From: Chitinophaga pinensis
GTDB taxonomy: Bacteria; Bacteroidota; Bacteroidia; B-17B0; Aurantibacillaceae
Reading direction: 5' to 3'
Assembly (NCBI GenBank): GCA_945860225.1
Contig: CAMAPT010000002.1
Location: 62,001 to 126,000, forward strand
DNA: 64,000 bases
Shown: positions 1 to 9,300 of the stretch, one piece after another
How the letters are laid out: the number at the start of each line of letters is the position of its first letter
Numbering within the stretch: position 1 is the first letter of the stretch
The notes under the pieces: generated by a model
The model's database searches: none
What the model was told of the DNA's origin: nothing
The model's input: the letters and a program-made list of their open reading frames with translations, nothing else
Program-made: the position numbers and the translations under genes

Positions 1-33
1 CCTTATCAGTATGTGCATGTGATTGCTCGATAA
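1..33 (+). CDS. C-terminal fragment of a gene cut by the window start
   Basis: Frame 1 reads ten codons (PYQYVHVIAR) and then TAA. It is followed within about 20 bases by a hairpin and T-run that look like an intrinsic terminator, so this is probably the last few codons of an upstream gene. Ten residues are too few to name a product. Confidence 0.4.
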   Translation, partial: PYQYVHVIAR

Positions 34-53
34 CTATTTAAAAATAAACAAAA

Positions 54-88
54 AAACACCGAACTTTTTAAATTCGGTGTTTTTGTTT
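54..88 (+). terminator. Intrinsic terminator after the truncated first gene
   Basis: A 10-bp inverted repeat (aaacaccgaa and ttcggtgttt) encloses a short AT loop and is followed by a T-rich tract. It sits directly behind the stop codon at 33. Confidence 0.65.
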
Positions 89-91
89 TAA

Positions 92-99
92 TACCTTTG
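92..99 (+). promoter_or_regulatory. Possible -7 box (TAnnTTTG) for the methyltransferase gene
   Basis: TACCTTTG fits the Bacteroidota -7 element TAnnTTTG. No TTTG lies 19 bases upstream, because that space overlaps the terminator stem. The ATG at 106 lies only 7 bases after the box, so a transcript from here would be essentially leaderless. Confidence 0.35.
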
Positions 100-105
100 C
101 AATCT

Positions 106-846
106 ATGCAGAATGAGTGGTTTTCTTCTTGGTTTGACACACCTTATTATCATACGCTTTATAAAAACAGAGACGATCGAGAGGCGTGTACTTTTATAGA
201 TTATTTAACTCAGTTTTTACAATTAAGTCCTCATGCTATGTGTTGGGATTTATGTTGTGGAAAAGGGAGGCATAGTATCTATTTAAATAAAAAAGGATAC
301 AATGTTATAGGAACCGATTTATCAGACCAAAGTATTAAAGAAGCCAACAAGCAGGCTAACGAAACACTTCAATTTCATGAGCATGATATGAGAAATATGT
401 TTCGATTGAATCATTTCGATGCCGTATTAAACTTATTTACGAGTTTTGGTTATTTTGATAATAAGGAAGACGATTTAAAAGTTTTTTCATCTGTACAAAA
501 ATCATTAAAAAATGATGGATTATTTGTATTGGATTTTCTGAATGCAACTTATGTTCGTAATAATTTGGTTGAAAATGATTTGAAAGAAATAGATGGAATC
601 ACCTTTCATATTGCTAAAACAATTGAAAATAATATGGTTGTGAAAAAAATTAATTTTTCAGATCGAGGTGAGCATTTTTCGTTTGAGGAACGTGTTCATT
701 TATATGATAAAATGTATTTTGAAGCTTTAGCTAAACAATCTGGTTTAGAAATGACTCATACATTTGGTAATTACCATTTGGAGAAGTTTGATGAGCGTGT
801 TTCTCCACGTTTAATTCTTGTTTTCAAAAAAACGAATCATTTATGA
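106..846 (+). CDS. Class I SAM-dependent methyltransferase
   Basis: A soluble protein of about 246 residues with a Rossmann-type methyltransferase core. Motif I reads D48-L-C-C-G-K-G, followed by GYNVIGTDLS (the acidic residue that binds the SAM ribose), a motif near HDMRNM, and a motif IV-like FDAVLNLFTSFGYF segment. The substrate cannot be told from sequence. A TTG at 97 would add three residues, but the ATG at 106 is the more natural start because the family begins with a NEWFSSWFD-like segment. The stop overlaps the ATG of the following ZIP transporter by four bases (ATGA), so the two genes are co-transcribed. The methyltransferase fold is secure and the role is unknown. Confidence 0.85.
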   Translation: MQNEWFSSWFDTPYYHTLYKNRDDREACTFIDYLTQFLQLSPHAMCWDLCCGKGRHSIYLNKKGYNVIGTDLSDQSIKEANKQANETLQFHEHDMRNMFRLNHFDAVLNLFTSFGYFDNKEDDLKVFSSVQKSLKNDGLFVLDFLNATYVRNNLVENDLKEIDGITFHIAKTIENNMVVKKINFSDRGEHFSFEERVHLYDKMYFEALAKQSGLEMTHTFGNYHLEKFDERVSPRLILVFKKTNHL

Positions 847-1589
847 GTCTGTGGCTTTTAACATTTTGGCTTTCTATTCCGGTTTTGGGCACTGGCATAG
901 CATTTCTATCTTTAAAAATTCAAGCAAAAAATTTACGATTTTTATTGGCTTTTAGTGCGGCCTATCTATTTGCTATTTCGGTAACTCATTTGTTGCCAGA
1001 ATGTTATGAAAATAGTGATTACAAGTTAATAGGACTATTTATAATAGTTGGTTTTTTTATACAAATCGTTATTGAATATTTTAGTGCCGGTATCGAACAC
1101 GGACATGTGCATGCTCATTCTGATTCTTGTAAAAAGCATTTGCCTTATGGCATGATTACAGGTTTATATTTACACTCTTTGCTTGAAGGTTTGCCCATTT
1201 ATCAAAGTGGCATTATAGAAACGCATACACAAGCTGTATTATCTACCCAACAATCTTTAGTGTTTGGTATAGCCATTCATAATATACCCATTGCTATTGC
1301 TTTTGTAACCTTGTTAATTGAACATAAAACTTCGAAAATAAAAACCATTTTTTTACTGATTGGATTTTCATTGATGGCTCCAATGGGATGTTTGATTAGT
1401 TACGTTTTAAACTCAATAGGGATTCAAAATTATGATGGATTTCTGAAATTTTCATTTGCAGTAGTAATTGGTATTTTTCTTCATATATCTACGGCTATTA
1501 TGTTTGAAACAGGAGAAAATCATCGTTATAATTTAGCAAAAATTATATCGATGATTGCAGGCGTTTGTATGGCATCCTTAATAAGTTGA
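843..1589 (+). CDS. ZIP-family divalent metal transporter
   Basis: A polytopic inner-membrane protein of 248 residues with about eight hydrophobic segments. A histidine-rich cytoplasmic loop (HGHVHAHSD) follows the third segment. The ZIP metal-path motifs are present in transmembrane segments IV and V: LHSLLEG and AIHNIPIA. Members of this family import zinc, iron or manganese down a gradient. Which metal is carried here cannot be read from the sequence. The gene overlaps the preceding methyltransferase by four bases and ends 38 bases before priA, with no terminator seen between them. Confidence 0.85.
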   Translation: MSLWLLTFWLSIPVLGTGIAFLSLKIQAKNLRFLLAFSAAYLFAISVTHLLPECYENSDYKLIGLFIIVGFFIQIVIEYFSAGIEHGHVHAHSDSCKKHLPYGMITGLYLHSLLEGLPIYQSGIIETHTQAVLSTQQSLVFGIAIHNIPIAIAFVTLLIEHKTSKIKTIFLLIGFSLMAPMGCLISYVLNSIGIQNYDGFLKFSFAVVIGIFLHISTAIMFETGENHRYNLAKIISMIAGVCMASLIS

Positions 1590-1627
1590 AAATAATAAAT
1601 TTTTTACCCTGAACTAGCAGCGGCGAT

Positions 1628-4162
1628 ATGTTTACCCAATCAGCTATCGTGAACCCACTAGCACACAACGACACGTTATTCGTTGATGTGATTGTGCCTT
1701 TGTCGGTTGCTAATAAATACACTTACAGAGTTCCAAAGGAATTAAATGATTGGGTGGCCATAGGTAAACGTGTTATTGTGCAGTTTGGGAAAACGAAATT
1801 TTATACGGCCATCATTTGTTCCATTCATCCCAATCCTCCAAAAAATTATGAAGCTAAATACATAGATTCTGTGTTGGATGATGAACCGATAATTACATCT
1901 TCGCAACTCCAATTATGGGATTGGATTTCACATTATTATTTGTGTAATCCGGGGGATGTAATGAATGCCGCACTACCAAGTGGATTAAAATTAAGTAGCT
2001 CTTCTCATATTACATTAAATGAAGATTTCAGTTTAGAAGAAGTATCCTATGATTTTTTTACAGATCAGGAACATTTGGTGTTGGAAACCTTACAGTCTAA
2101 AATTTCATTAAGTTTTGAAGATGTAACTGCGCTATTATCAATTAAAACTATACATGGATTTATAAATAAGTTGCTGAAAAAAGGAGCTATAGTTATTTAT
2201 GAAGAAATAAAAGATAAATACAAACCAAAATTGGTTGATTACATAGGAGTAAATCCAACTTTATTAATTGATTCTGTTCGTTTGAAGGAAGTAATGGATG
2301 TGTTGGAAAAAAAAGCATTTAGGCAAGCAGAATTACTACTATTGGTATTGCATCTTTTAAAAACCGAAGAAACAGCAAAGCAGTTAGGTTTAATCAAAAA
2401 GTCATTTTTGTTAAAAACATTTGATGTTGGAACTATAAAAAGTTTGATTAAAAAAGAAGTTTTGATTGAAAAAGAAATAGAAACAAGCAGACTTTTATTT
2501 GACTATAAAGAAAAAACGCAAAAAAAACTTAGTGAATTTCAAACTCAAACAGTAACTTCTATTGAGGAGTCATTTGAAACTAAGCAAGCTGTTTTATTGC
2601 ACGGTGTGACAGGAAGCGGTAAAACGGAAATTTATACTGAACTCATTCAAAAAGTTATCAATCAAGGTAAACAAGTTTTGTATCTCGTTCCTGAAATTGC
2701 TTTAACTACCCAACTCATCAATCGGATAAGGGCTGTCTTTGGTGATTCAGTAGGCATTTATCACTCTAAATTTAGTGAAAATGAACGTGTAGAAATTTGG
2801 AAGTCTATTTTAAGAGAAAATGATTCTAATATTAATGCTAGACATTTTAATATTGTTTTAGGCACACGGTCTGCTATTTTTTTGCCATTTAATAATTTAG
2901 GTTTAATTATTATTGATGAGGAACACGACAATTCCTATAAGCAACAAGACCCTGCGCCTCGCTATCATGCTCGAGATGCCGCTATGTACCTAGCTGGGTT
3001 ACATAAATCTAAAGTGCTATTAGGAACCGCAACTCCATCATTTGAAACATATTATAATGCTTTACAACAAAAATATGGATTAGTGACCTTGGCGCAAAGA
3101 TTTGGGAATGCTAGTTTACCAGGGACAGTTATTTGTGATTTAAAAAAAGAAACTCAACAACATCAAAATAAATCTATTTTTTCGCATCAATTAGTTAATG
3201 CCATTACCATGGCATTAGCTCAAAAAGAACAGATCATTCTTTTTCAAAACAGAAGAGGTTTTGCGCCTTATACAGAATGCAGTAGTTGTAATTGGATACC
3301 TCATTGTTCGCACTGTGATGTTGCGCTTATTTATCATAAGCAAACAAACAAATTAAGTTGTCATTATTGTGGTTATGCGATGCAGCCTCCTACTAGCTGC
3401 GGTGCATGTGGAAACAACAATTTGAAGTATAAAGGTTTTGGGACTGAAAAAATTGAAGAAGAAATAGAAATCTTATTTCCATCGGCTAAGGTAGAACGAA
3501 TGGATTTAGATACAACAAGAAGTAAATATGCCTATAAACAACTTATTGATGATTTTGAATTAGGTAATATTGATATATTGGTGGGTACACAAATGGTAAC
3601 AAAGGGTTTGGATTTTGATCATGTGAGCGTGGTTGGGGTTTTAAACGTAGACAGTGTGTTGAATTTTCCTGATTTTCGCTCATATGAAAAAGCCTATCAA
3701 TTAATTATTCAGGTGAGTGGAAGAGCAGGAAGAAAAGATAAGGCCGGAAAGGTATACATACAAACCAGTCAACCTGAACACGACGTCATAAACCATGTAT
3801 TAGATGGTGATTATAGACTTTTTTATCAATCACAAATCAACGAACGGCAACAATTTCATTATCCTCCATTTACAAGATTAATTGAATTATCAATTGTTTC
3901 AAAGGATGTTGAGGTAGTGAATGATATTGCTCAGCAATTAGCAAATCAACTTAAACCGTTATTTGGCGGAATGATGTTAGGGCCAGAATTTCCGTTGGTT
4001 GCAAAGATAAAAGACCAATATCATAAACGTATATTATTGAAAATAAATCGAGCTTATTCTCCTACACAAGTTCGGAATTTATTGAAACAGGAGATTGATA
4101 TTTTGCAATACAATAACAAAAAAAGCATTTATCGGTTACAAATAGATGCAGACCCCATATAA
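1628..4162 (+). CDS. priA: Primosomal protein N' (replication restart helicase PriA)
   Basis: An 844-residue superfamily 2 helicase that reloads the replisome at stalled forks. The N-terminal 3'-DNA-binding domain contains the VIVPLSVANKYTYRVP segment. Walker A is GVTGSGKTE near residue 326, the DEEH box lies near residue 431, and TATPSFE and QVSGRAGR are later helicase motifs. Between the helicase lobes lie the PriA zinc-binding cysteines in the pattern C-x2-C...C-x2-C...C-x2-C...C-x2-C (CSSC, CSHC, CHYC, CGAC). The length is slightly above the E. coli protein (about 730) and usual for Bacteroidota. The product is a cytoplasmic housekeeping protein. Confidence 0.96.
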   Translation: MFTQSAIVNPLAHNDTLFVDVIVPLSVANKYTYRVPKELNDWVAIGKRVIVQFGKTKFYTAIICSIHPNPPKNYEAKYIDSVLDDEPIITSSQLQLWDWISHYYLCNPGDVMNAALPSGLKLSSSSHITLNEDFSLEEVSYDFFTDQEHLVLETLQSKISLSFEDVTALLSIKTIHGFINKLLKKGAIVIYEEIKDKYKPKLVDYIGVNPTLLIDSVRLKEVMDVLEKKAFRQAELLLLVLHLLKTEETAKQLGLIKKSFLLKTFDVGTIKSLIKKEVLIEKEIETSRLLFDYKEKTQKKLSEFQTQTVTSIEESFETKQAVLLHGVTGSGKTEIYTELIQKVINQGKQVLYLVPEIALTTQLINRIRAVFGDSVGIYHSKFSENERVEIWKSILRENDSNINARHFNIVLGTRSAIFLPFNNLGLIIIDEEHDNSYKQQDPAPRYHARDAAMYLAGLHKSKVLLGTATPSFETYYNALQQKYGLVTLAQRFGNASLPGTVICDLKKETQQHQNKSIFSHQLVNAITMALAQKEQIILFQNRRGFAPYTECSSCNWIPHCSHCDVALIYHKQTNKLSCHYCGYAMQPPTSCGACGNNNLKYKGFGTEKIEEEIEILFPSAKVERMDLDTTRSKYAYKQLIDDFELGNIDILVGTQMVTKGLDFDHVSVVGVLNVDSVLNFPDFRSYEKAYQLIIQVSGRAGRKDKAGKVYIQTSQPEHDVINHVLDGDYRLFYQSQINERQQFHYPPFTRLIELSIVSKDVEVVNDIAQQLANQLKPLFGGMMLGPEFPLVAKIKDQYHKRILLKINRAYSPTQVRNLLKQEIDILQYNNKKSIYRLQIDADPI

Positions 4163-4225
4163 ATATTTTCTTTAAAAAATTTGATATAGATAAGGCTATT
4201 GTAAACCAAGATTCCTATTTAGGTT

Positions 4226-4546
4226 TTATATCTTTCCTTCTTTTTTTACCTGACTGTATAATTTCAAAAGTTCATTAAGTATTGCAAAAACAAATAATGG
4301 AAAAACAATAAATGATAGTTTATTATAATGGTAAGCCATTTCAAAATCAAAATGGATAAGATGTTGTATCGCTCTAGTCATTCCACACCCATAGCATTCT
4401 CTGTTTAATAATGAGACAGATAAACAAATCGATTGTCCTGAATCAAAGAATGTAGCCGGTAAGATAATTAAAGTAGAGGATAGAGTTATTAAAAATGCAA
4501 TCAATAGATATAAGGTAGATTTTCTAGATAGTTTAATGTTTTTCAT
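4226..4546 (-). CDS. DUF2752 small membrane protein
   Basis: A 106-residue membrane protein with an N-terminal hydrophobic segment (about residues 11-32) and a C-terminal one (about 78-95). Between them lies the DUF2752 signature: CYGCGMTRAI, then a segment rich in aromatic and acidic residues (FDFEMAYHYNK). The family is widespread and has no known function. The gene faces priA tail to tail with a 63-base gap and lies just downstream of the secreted-protein gene on the same strand. Confidence 0.8.
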   Translation of the reverse strand: MKNIKLSRKSTLYLLIAFLITLSSTLIILPATFFDSGQSICLSVSLLNRECYGCGMTRAIQHLIHFDFEMAYHYNKLSFIVFPLFVFAILNELLKLYSQVKKEGKI

Positions 4547-4566
4547 TTAAAACAGTTGATGTTCGG

Positions 4567-5469
4567 TTATTTTTTTGTCCCTTTTTTTAAAATAATAGTA
4601 GTTGTTTCGCCAAGCTTTAGTTTTGTGATGACGGGATGAATAATTGTTTTATCTTTTAAATTAATCGTTACTGTATTTGGGGATTGAGTTCCTTCGTTTG
4701 TTGCAACTATTTTTATTATTCCTTCTTTTCCCACAAAAGGAAGTGTTATAGCTTTTTTGGTTTCATTGATTATACTATTTTCTAAAATTTTTTTATCATC
4801 AAAAAAAACGCTAATAGCATCACCGTCAACTTTTCTGGAGTCCCAACATTCAAATGTAATTTCTTCTGAAATCCAATTGATTTGAAGTTTTTCATTTGGT
4901 AGTAATTCTTGATTATTCGTTTGATACAATAATTCTTTGATCGCTTTTTGAGGTTTCAAATCTAAAGTACTATCAGATTTTGATAGAAAATTGGTGCCAA
5001 CTAAATATAAGTAACCATTCACGCAATTTTTTCCGGTATTATATTTACCTTGAAATTTTCCTTCTATAATAGTTTTATTAGTTTTTGTTTTTAGTTTCAA
5101 ATTTTCGACATGAATAAAACAAAATTCTCCCGGATTGGCATCGGATTTTGTAGATACATTTTCGGTTTCATAAAATGAAATAGTATTTTTATTTCTATTA
5201 ATTGTACCGTTAATTTTTGATTTTGTTTTTTCAGATCCATAAAAATCTGTAACACTAAACCCTTCAATATTCCCATCTGCTAATTCCTTAAAATTAATTT
5301 TATAGGTAATAATAGCGTTTTCTGGCGTTTTAAGCATTCCAATAAACTCTTGTTGTTCAGTTTCTTGACTAAAAAGATGGAGACCTAAAAAGAAAAAATA
5401 TAAAAAAAATGTTTTTTTTGAGTTTTTGAATTTCAAAAAAAAATGCGAATAAACTATCATCGAAAGCAA
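4567..5469 (-). CDS. Secreted protein of unknown function
   Basis: A 300-residue protein with an N-terminal hydrophobic stretch ending in a LHLFSQE-type signal cleavage site, so it is predicted to be exported. The first half is beta-rich and resembles lipocalin/DUF-type beta-sheet repeats (segments around INGTINRNKNTISFYE and IEGKFQGKYNTGKNC). The later half has a segment around VDGDAISVFFDDKKI, which resembles Ig-like domains of Bacteroidota exported proteins. I do not recognise a named family. The M at 5469 precedes a long N-region, and a start about 20 codons later is also possible. DUF2752 follows 20 bases downstream. Confidence 0.65.
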   Translation of the reverse strand: MLSMIVYSHFFLKFKNSKKTFFLYFFFLGLHLFSQETEQQEFIGMLKTPENAIITYKINFKELADGNIEGFSVTDFYGSEKTKSKINGTINRNKNTISFYETENVSTKSDANPGEFCFIHVENLKLKTKTNKTIIEGKFQGKYNTGKNCVNGYLYLVGTNFLSKSDSTLDLKPQKAIKELLYQTNNQELLPNEKLQINWISEEITFECWDSRKVDGDAISVFFDDKKILENSIINETKKAITLPFVGKEGIIKIVATNEGTQSPNTVTINLKDKTIIHPVITKLKLGETTTIILKKGTKK

Positions 5470-5498
5470 TTTAAACTTTTATATTTGAGAAGTTAAAT

Positions 5499-5506
5499 CA
5501 AATATA
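5499..5506 (-). promoter_or_regulatory. Possible -7 box for the secreted-protein gene
   Basis: On the minus strand this reads TATATTTG, a match to TAnnTTTG, about 30 bases before the start at 5469. A TTG lies 17 bases upstream instead of the usual 19. Another TATATTTG lies on the plus strand at 5480-5487, so the stretch may fire in both directions. Confidence 0.3.
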
Positions 5507-5616
5507 AACTTAAAAAAACAAAACAATATGAAATAGCCATGTTTTCCGAAACACAAGCACAAATGAAGATAAACTGGCTAAACCATATGACAACTAAAAA
5601 ACAATAAAATCTACAT

Positions 5617-6012
5617 ATGAAACAAACAGCAAAATTGGCAACTATTTTTTTAGCAAGTTTTTTATTAATCGGAACTTACGTTTTCGCCTCTTTCCCCGTA
5701 AAAACAGAACACAATCAAATAATAACAAACGAAAAGGGTACTATCAGCAAAAATAATATTGAGCAAAAAATTCAAACTCAATTTCAAACTGTTGTAAAAA
5801 AAGCTGAAAATACTAAGAAAGCAAATTTGCCAACTAATGATGAAGAATTAGCAATTTTGGTAATTTTATGGTTTTTCTTAGGGGCTCTTGCTGCTCACAG
5901 ATGGTATAAAAATAAACCTATTGAATGGAATATTTTGTTTATACTAACTGCGGGAGGTTGCGGTGTTTGGGCTATTATAGATTTAATTCACATTTTACAA
6001 GGTAAATTTTAA
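5617..6012 (+). CDS. TM2-domain membrane protein
   Basis: A 131-residue protein. An N-terminal signal or transmembrane segment (about residues 8-26, ending near VFASFP) is followed by a polar linker. The C-terminal TM2 domain (about residues 80-131) is two membrane helices joined by a short turn, with FFLGALAAHRWYKN and GGCGVWAIIDLIHIL. TM2 proteins with exported N-termini are common in Bacteroidota and their role is not established. The gene stands alone between the divergent secreted-protein gene and an IS remnant. Confidence 0.75.
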   Translation: MKQTAKLATIFLASFLLIGTYVFASFPVKTEHNQIITNEKGTISKNNIEQKIQTQFQTVVKKAENTKKANLPTNDEELAILVILWFFLGALAAHRWYKNKPIEWNILFILTAGGCGVWAIIDLIHILQGKF

Positions 6013-6106
6013 ACTATATATTGCTATAATTAATTGAAATTAGGCTGTTTCAAAAGAGCAAATAGTTGCCTCGTCCTGAAATTAGTTGACACATAAGTTG
6101 ACTTTT

Positions 6107-6290
6107 ATGAAAAGCAAAGGAATTAAAGAGTTTATAAAAAAGACTCAAAAAGATTACAGTCCAGCATTTAAGCTGCAGATTCTTGATGAGATTGAAAAAG
6201 CTCATTTGACTTATAAATAATCACAAAAAGAATATGGTATACGGGGAAGAAGCACTGTTTTGGTTACGAAAACATGGTAACTTAAAAATA
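6107..6290 (+). pseudogene. Decayed IS3-type transposase OrfA fragment
   Basis: From the ATG at 6107 the frame reads MKSKGIKEFIKKTQ, then SPAFKLQILDEIEKA, and stops at TAA after 37 codons. It continues in the same frame with SQKEYGIRGRSTVL, then shifts by one base to WLRKHGNLK. That order (FKLQILDEIE, YGIRGRSTVLxWLRKHGNL) is the N-terminal helix-turn-helix of IS3-family OrfA. It carries one internal stop and one frameshift and lacks the catalytic OrfB. The bases just before it (cctgaaattagttgacac) look like an IS end. The stretch 6013-6387 holds nothing else I can name. Confidence 0.7.
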
Positions 6291-6387
6291 TGTGTTTAAC
6301 AGGACTGTTGTATTTTTTAGTAGCACACATTGTTTTATTTAATTTTTATTTTATTTTATTAATATTATTTAACAAGTTATTGTATAT

Positions 6388-9300
6388 ATGCCTTGTAGGT
6401 GTTTTTTGTTTATTATTGTTTTATTGAGAATTAATTTTTTTTCTTACACTCAAACTTGTAATGGTAATTATTATTGTGATGCATCTAACAGCGCTAGCAT
6501 TAGTAATTCTAATTCATGTATTACAAATGTTAAGTTCAATACCCTTAATTCCTCGAGCGCTTGTTCACCTTCTTCTAAATCATATTCCTATTTATATGCA
6601 ACTACAACTGTAAATGTAGGACAATCTTATTATTTTTATTTATCTACAAGTTCTTTAGCTAAAACATCGGTATGGTTTGACTGGAATAAAAATGGAACTT
6701 TTGAATCCACGGAATGGTATCAGCCATACGTAAACGCTACTTCTGGAACAATTTCAATTACTGTTCCTACAACTGCAGCTGCTGGAAGTGTATTAATGAG
6801 GGTTAGATCAAGAGCTAGCGCATCCAGTAATACATCAACAGATGCTTGTACTGTTATGGATTCTGGAGAAACTGAAGATTACTGTATAAATGTATTTTGT
6901 AAACCACCTATTACTAATGACTGTGATGAATATATCCAAAATGTTACATTGGGTAATATTAATAATACTACAGCTTGCACTTCCGGAGGTTATGTTTCTT
7001 ATACTAATATGAGTACTTCACTGAATAAAGGTACCGCTTACACAATATATGTTACACCTGCAGTGTCTAACAATTTAGGTACAGCATATTATAACGATGA
7101 AATAGCTGTTTGGATTGACTATAATAATGATTTTAATTTTTCTTCAATAGAAAGGGTTGGATATGTGCTTTTTGCGACAGGTTGGAGTAATCAATTTAAT
7201 TTTACAATTCCAATGTCAGCAGTGACAGGGGCTGTGCGTATGAGGGTTAGAATATCATTTAAACCAGATGGTGACATTGATCCTTGTGTATTTTCACCAT
7301 ACGGAGAAACTGAGGACTATACTGTAAATTTAACGAACGGGAGTAATCTTCCAATTTCACCATCTTCAATTTCAGCTTCTTCAACTAATAGCTGTGCTGG
7401 TCAAACTGTAAGCCTAACTGTTAGCGGTATTCAGGGCACAACTTATTGGTATTCTGGATTTTGTGGTAATTCTACTTCAGCCTCTATTGGAACTGGAACT
7501 AGTATTACTGTAAGTCCAACATCTTCTACTAATTATTACGCAAAAAATTACTTAAACGGACAATGGAGTATCAATTGCGCTTCAGTTTCAATAGCCGTAA
7601 ATGGTCTTCCAGCTGCTCCTGTCAACCCAACTAGCAATTCCCCGCAATGTAATTTCGTTACATTAACACGTTCTAGTAGTCCTCCAACTGGAGTAACATG
7701 GTATTGGCAAGGCACTAATTCTAATGGCACTTCTACAGCTTTAGGGTCAGGAACTACTTATATTGCATCTACCTCAGGAACTTATTATATTAGAGCATTA
7801 AGCTCTTCAGGATGTTGGAGTAATTCAAGTGGTAGTATTAGTATTATAGTTAATACCACGCCAAACAACCCTAGTAATCCCACCAGTAATTCACCACAAT
7901 GCAATTCATCAGTTACTATATCTAAATTGGGTGCACCTCCAACTGGAGTAACATGGTATTGGCAAGGTACTAATGCAAATGGTACTTCTACAACTTTAGG
8001 ATCAGGTACTACTTATATTGCAACTACCTCAGGAACTTATTATATTCGTGCCAGAAATTCTTCCGGGTGTTGGAGTTCAATAAGTGGAAGTGTTGCAATT
8101 TTAGTTGGTACAACACCCAATCCACCAAGTAACCCATCAAGTAATTCTCCGCAATGTTCATCTGTTACAATTACGCGAACAGGAGCGCCACCAACTGGAG
8201 TAACATGGTATTGGCAAGGTACTAATGCAAATGGTACTTCTACATCTTTAGGATCAGGAACTACTTATATTGCCTCAACTTCTGGAACTTACTACATTAG
8301 AGCTCAAAATTCTAGTGGTTGTTGGAGTAATTCAAGTGGTAGTATTAGTATTATAGTTAATACCACGCCAAACAACCCTAATAATCCCACCAGTAATTCA
8401 CCACAATGCAATTCATCAGTTACTATATCTAGATTGGGTGCACCTCCAACGGGCGAAACTTGGTATTGGCAAGGTACTAATGCAAATGGTACTTCTACAA
8501 CTTTAGGATCAGGTACTACTTTTATTGCAACTACCTCAGGAACTTATTATATTCGTGCCAAAAGTTCTTCCGGGTGTTGGAGTTCAACAAGTGGAAGTGT
8601 TGCAATTTTAGTTGGTACAACACCCAATCCACCAAGTAACCCATCAAGTAATTCTCCGCAATGTTCATCTGTTACAATTACTCGATCAGGTATTCCATCA
8701 ATTGAAGAAACTTGGTATTGGCAAGGTACTAATGCAAATGGTACCTCTACAGCTTTAGGATCAGGAACTACTTATATTGCCTCAACTTCTGGAACTTACT
8801 ACATTAGAGCTCAAAATTCTAGTGGTTGTTGGAGTAGCAGAAGTGGAAGCGTTACAGTTTCAACAAGTTCGCTTGGTGCCCCTTCATCATTTACCGGCAC
8901 TTCTTTATGTCAGCCAGGTTATTCAACAATTTATGCAACTAGTTCAGGAAGTGGAAACACAATCCGTTGGTACAATTCAGCTACAGGTGGAATTCCTATA
9001 TATATGGGCTCTAGTTACTCTTCTTATTTTTCAACTTCAACTACATATTATGCGGCCAATTATAATAGCTTAAATAGTTGTGAAAGCTCAAATCGAACAG
9101 CTGTGACTGTAACCGTAAGTAGTTTAACACCCCCCAATAATATAACTATAACAACTTGTGCAGATTTACCAACTTCAATCCAATTAAATCCTGTAACTGG
9201 TGGTAATACATTAAAATGGTATAGTTTTTCTTCAGGAGGTAGTCCATTTTTTACCGGTTTAACTTATTCTGCTTCATTTTCCAGTAGCTCGACTTTATAT

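Noticed and set aside
7861-8874. Spaced repeats that could suggest a CRISPR-like array
   Set aside because: The period is 507 bases, the repeats are coding and in frame with the adhesin, and there are no short uniform spacers.
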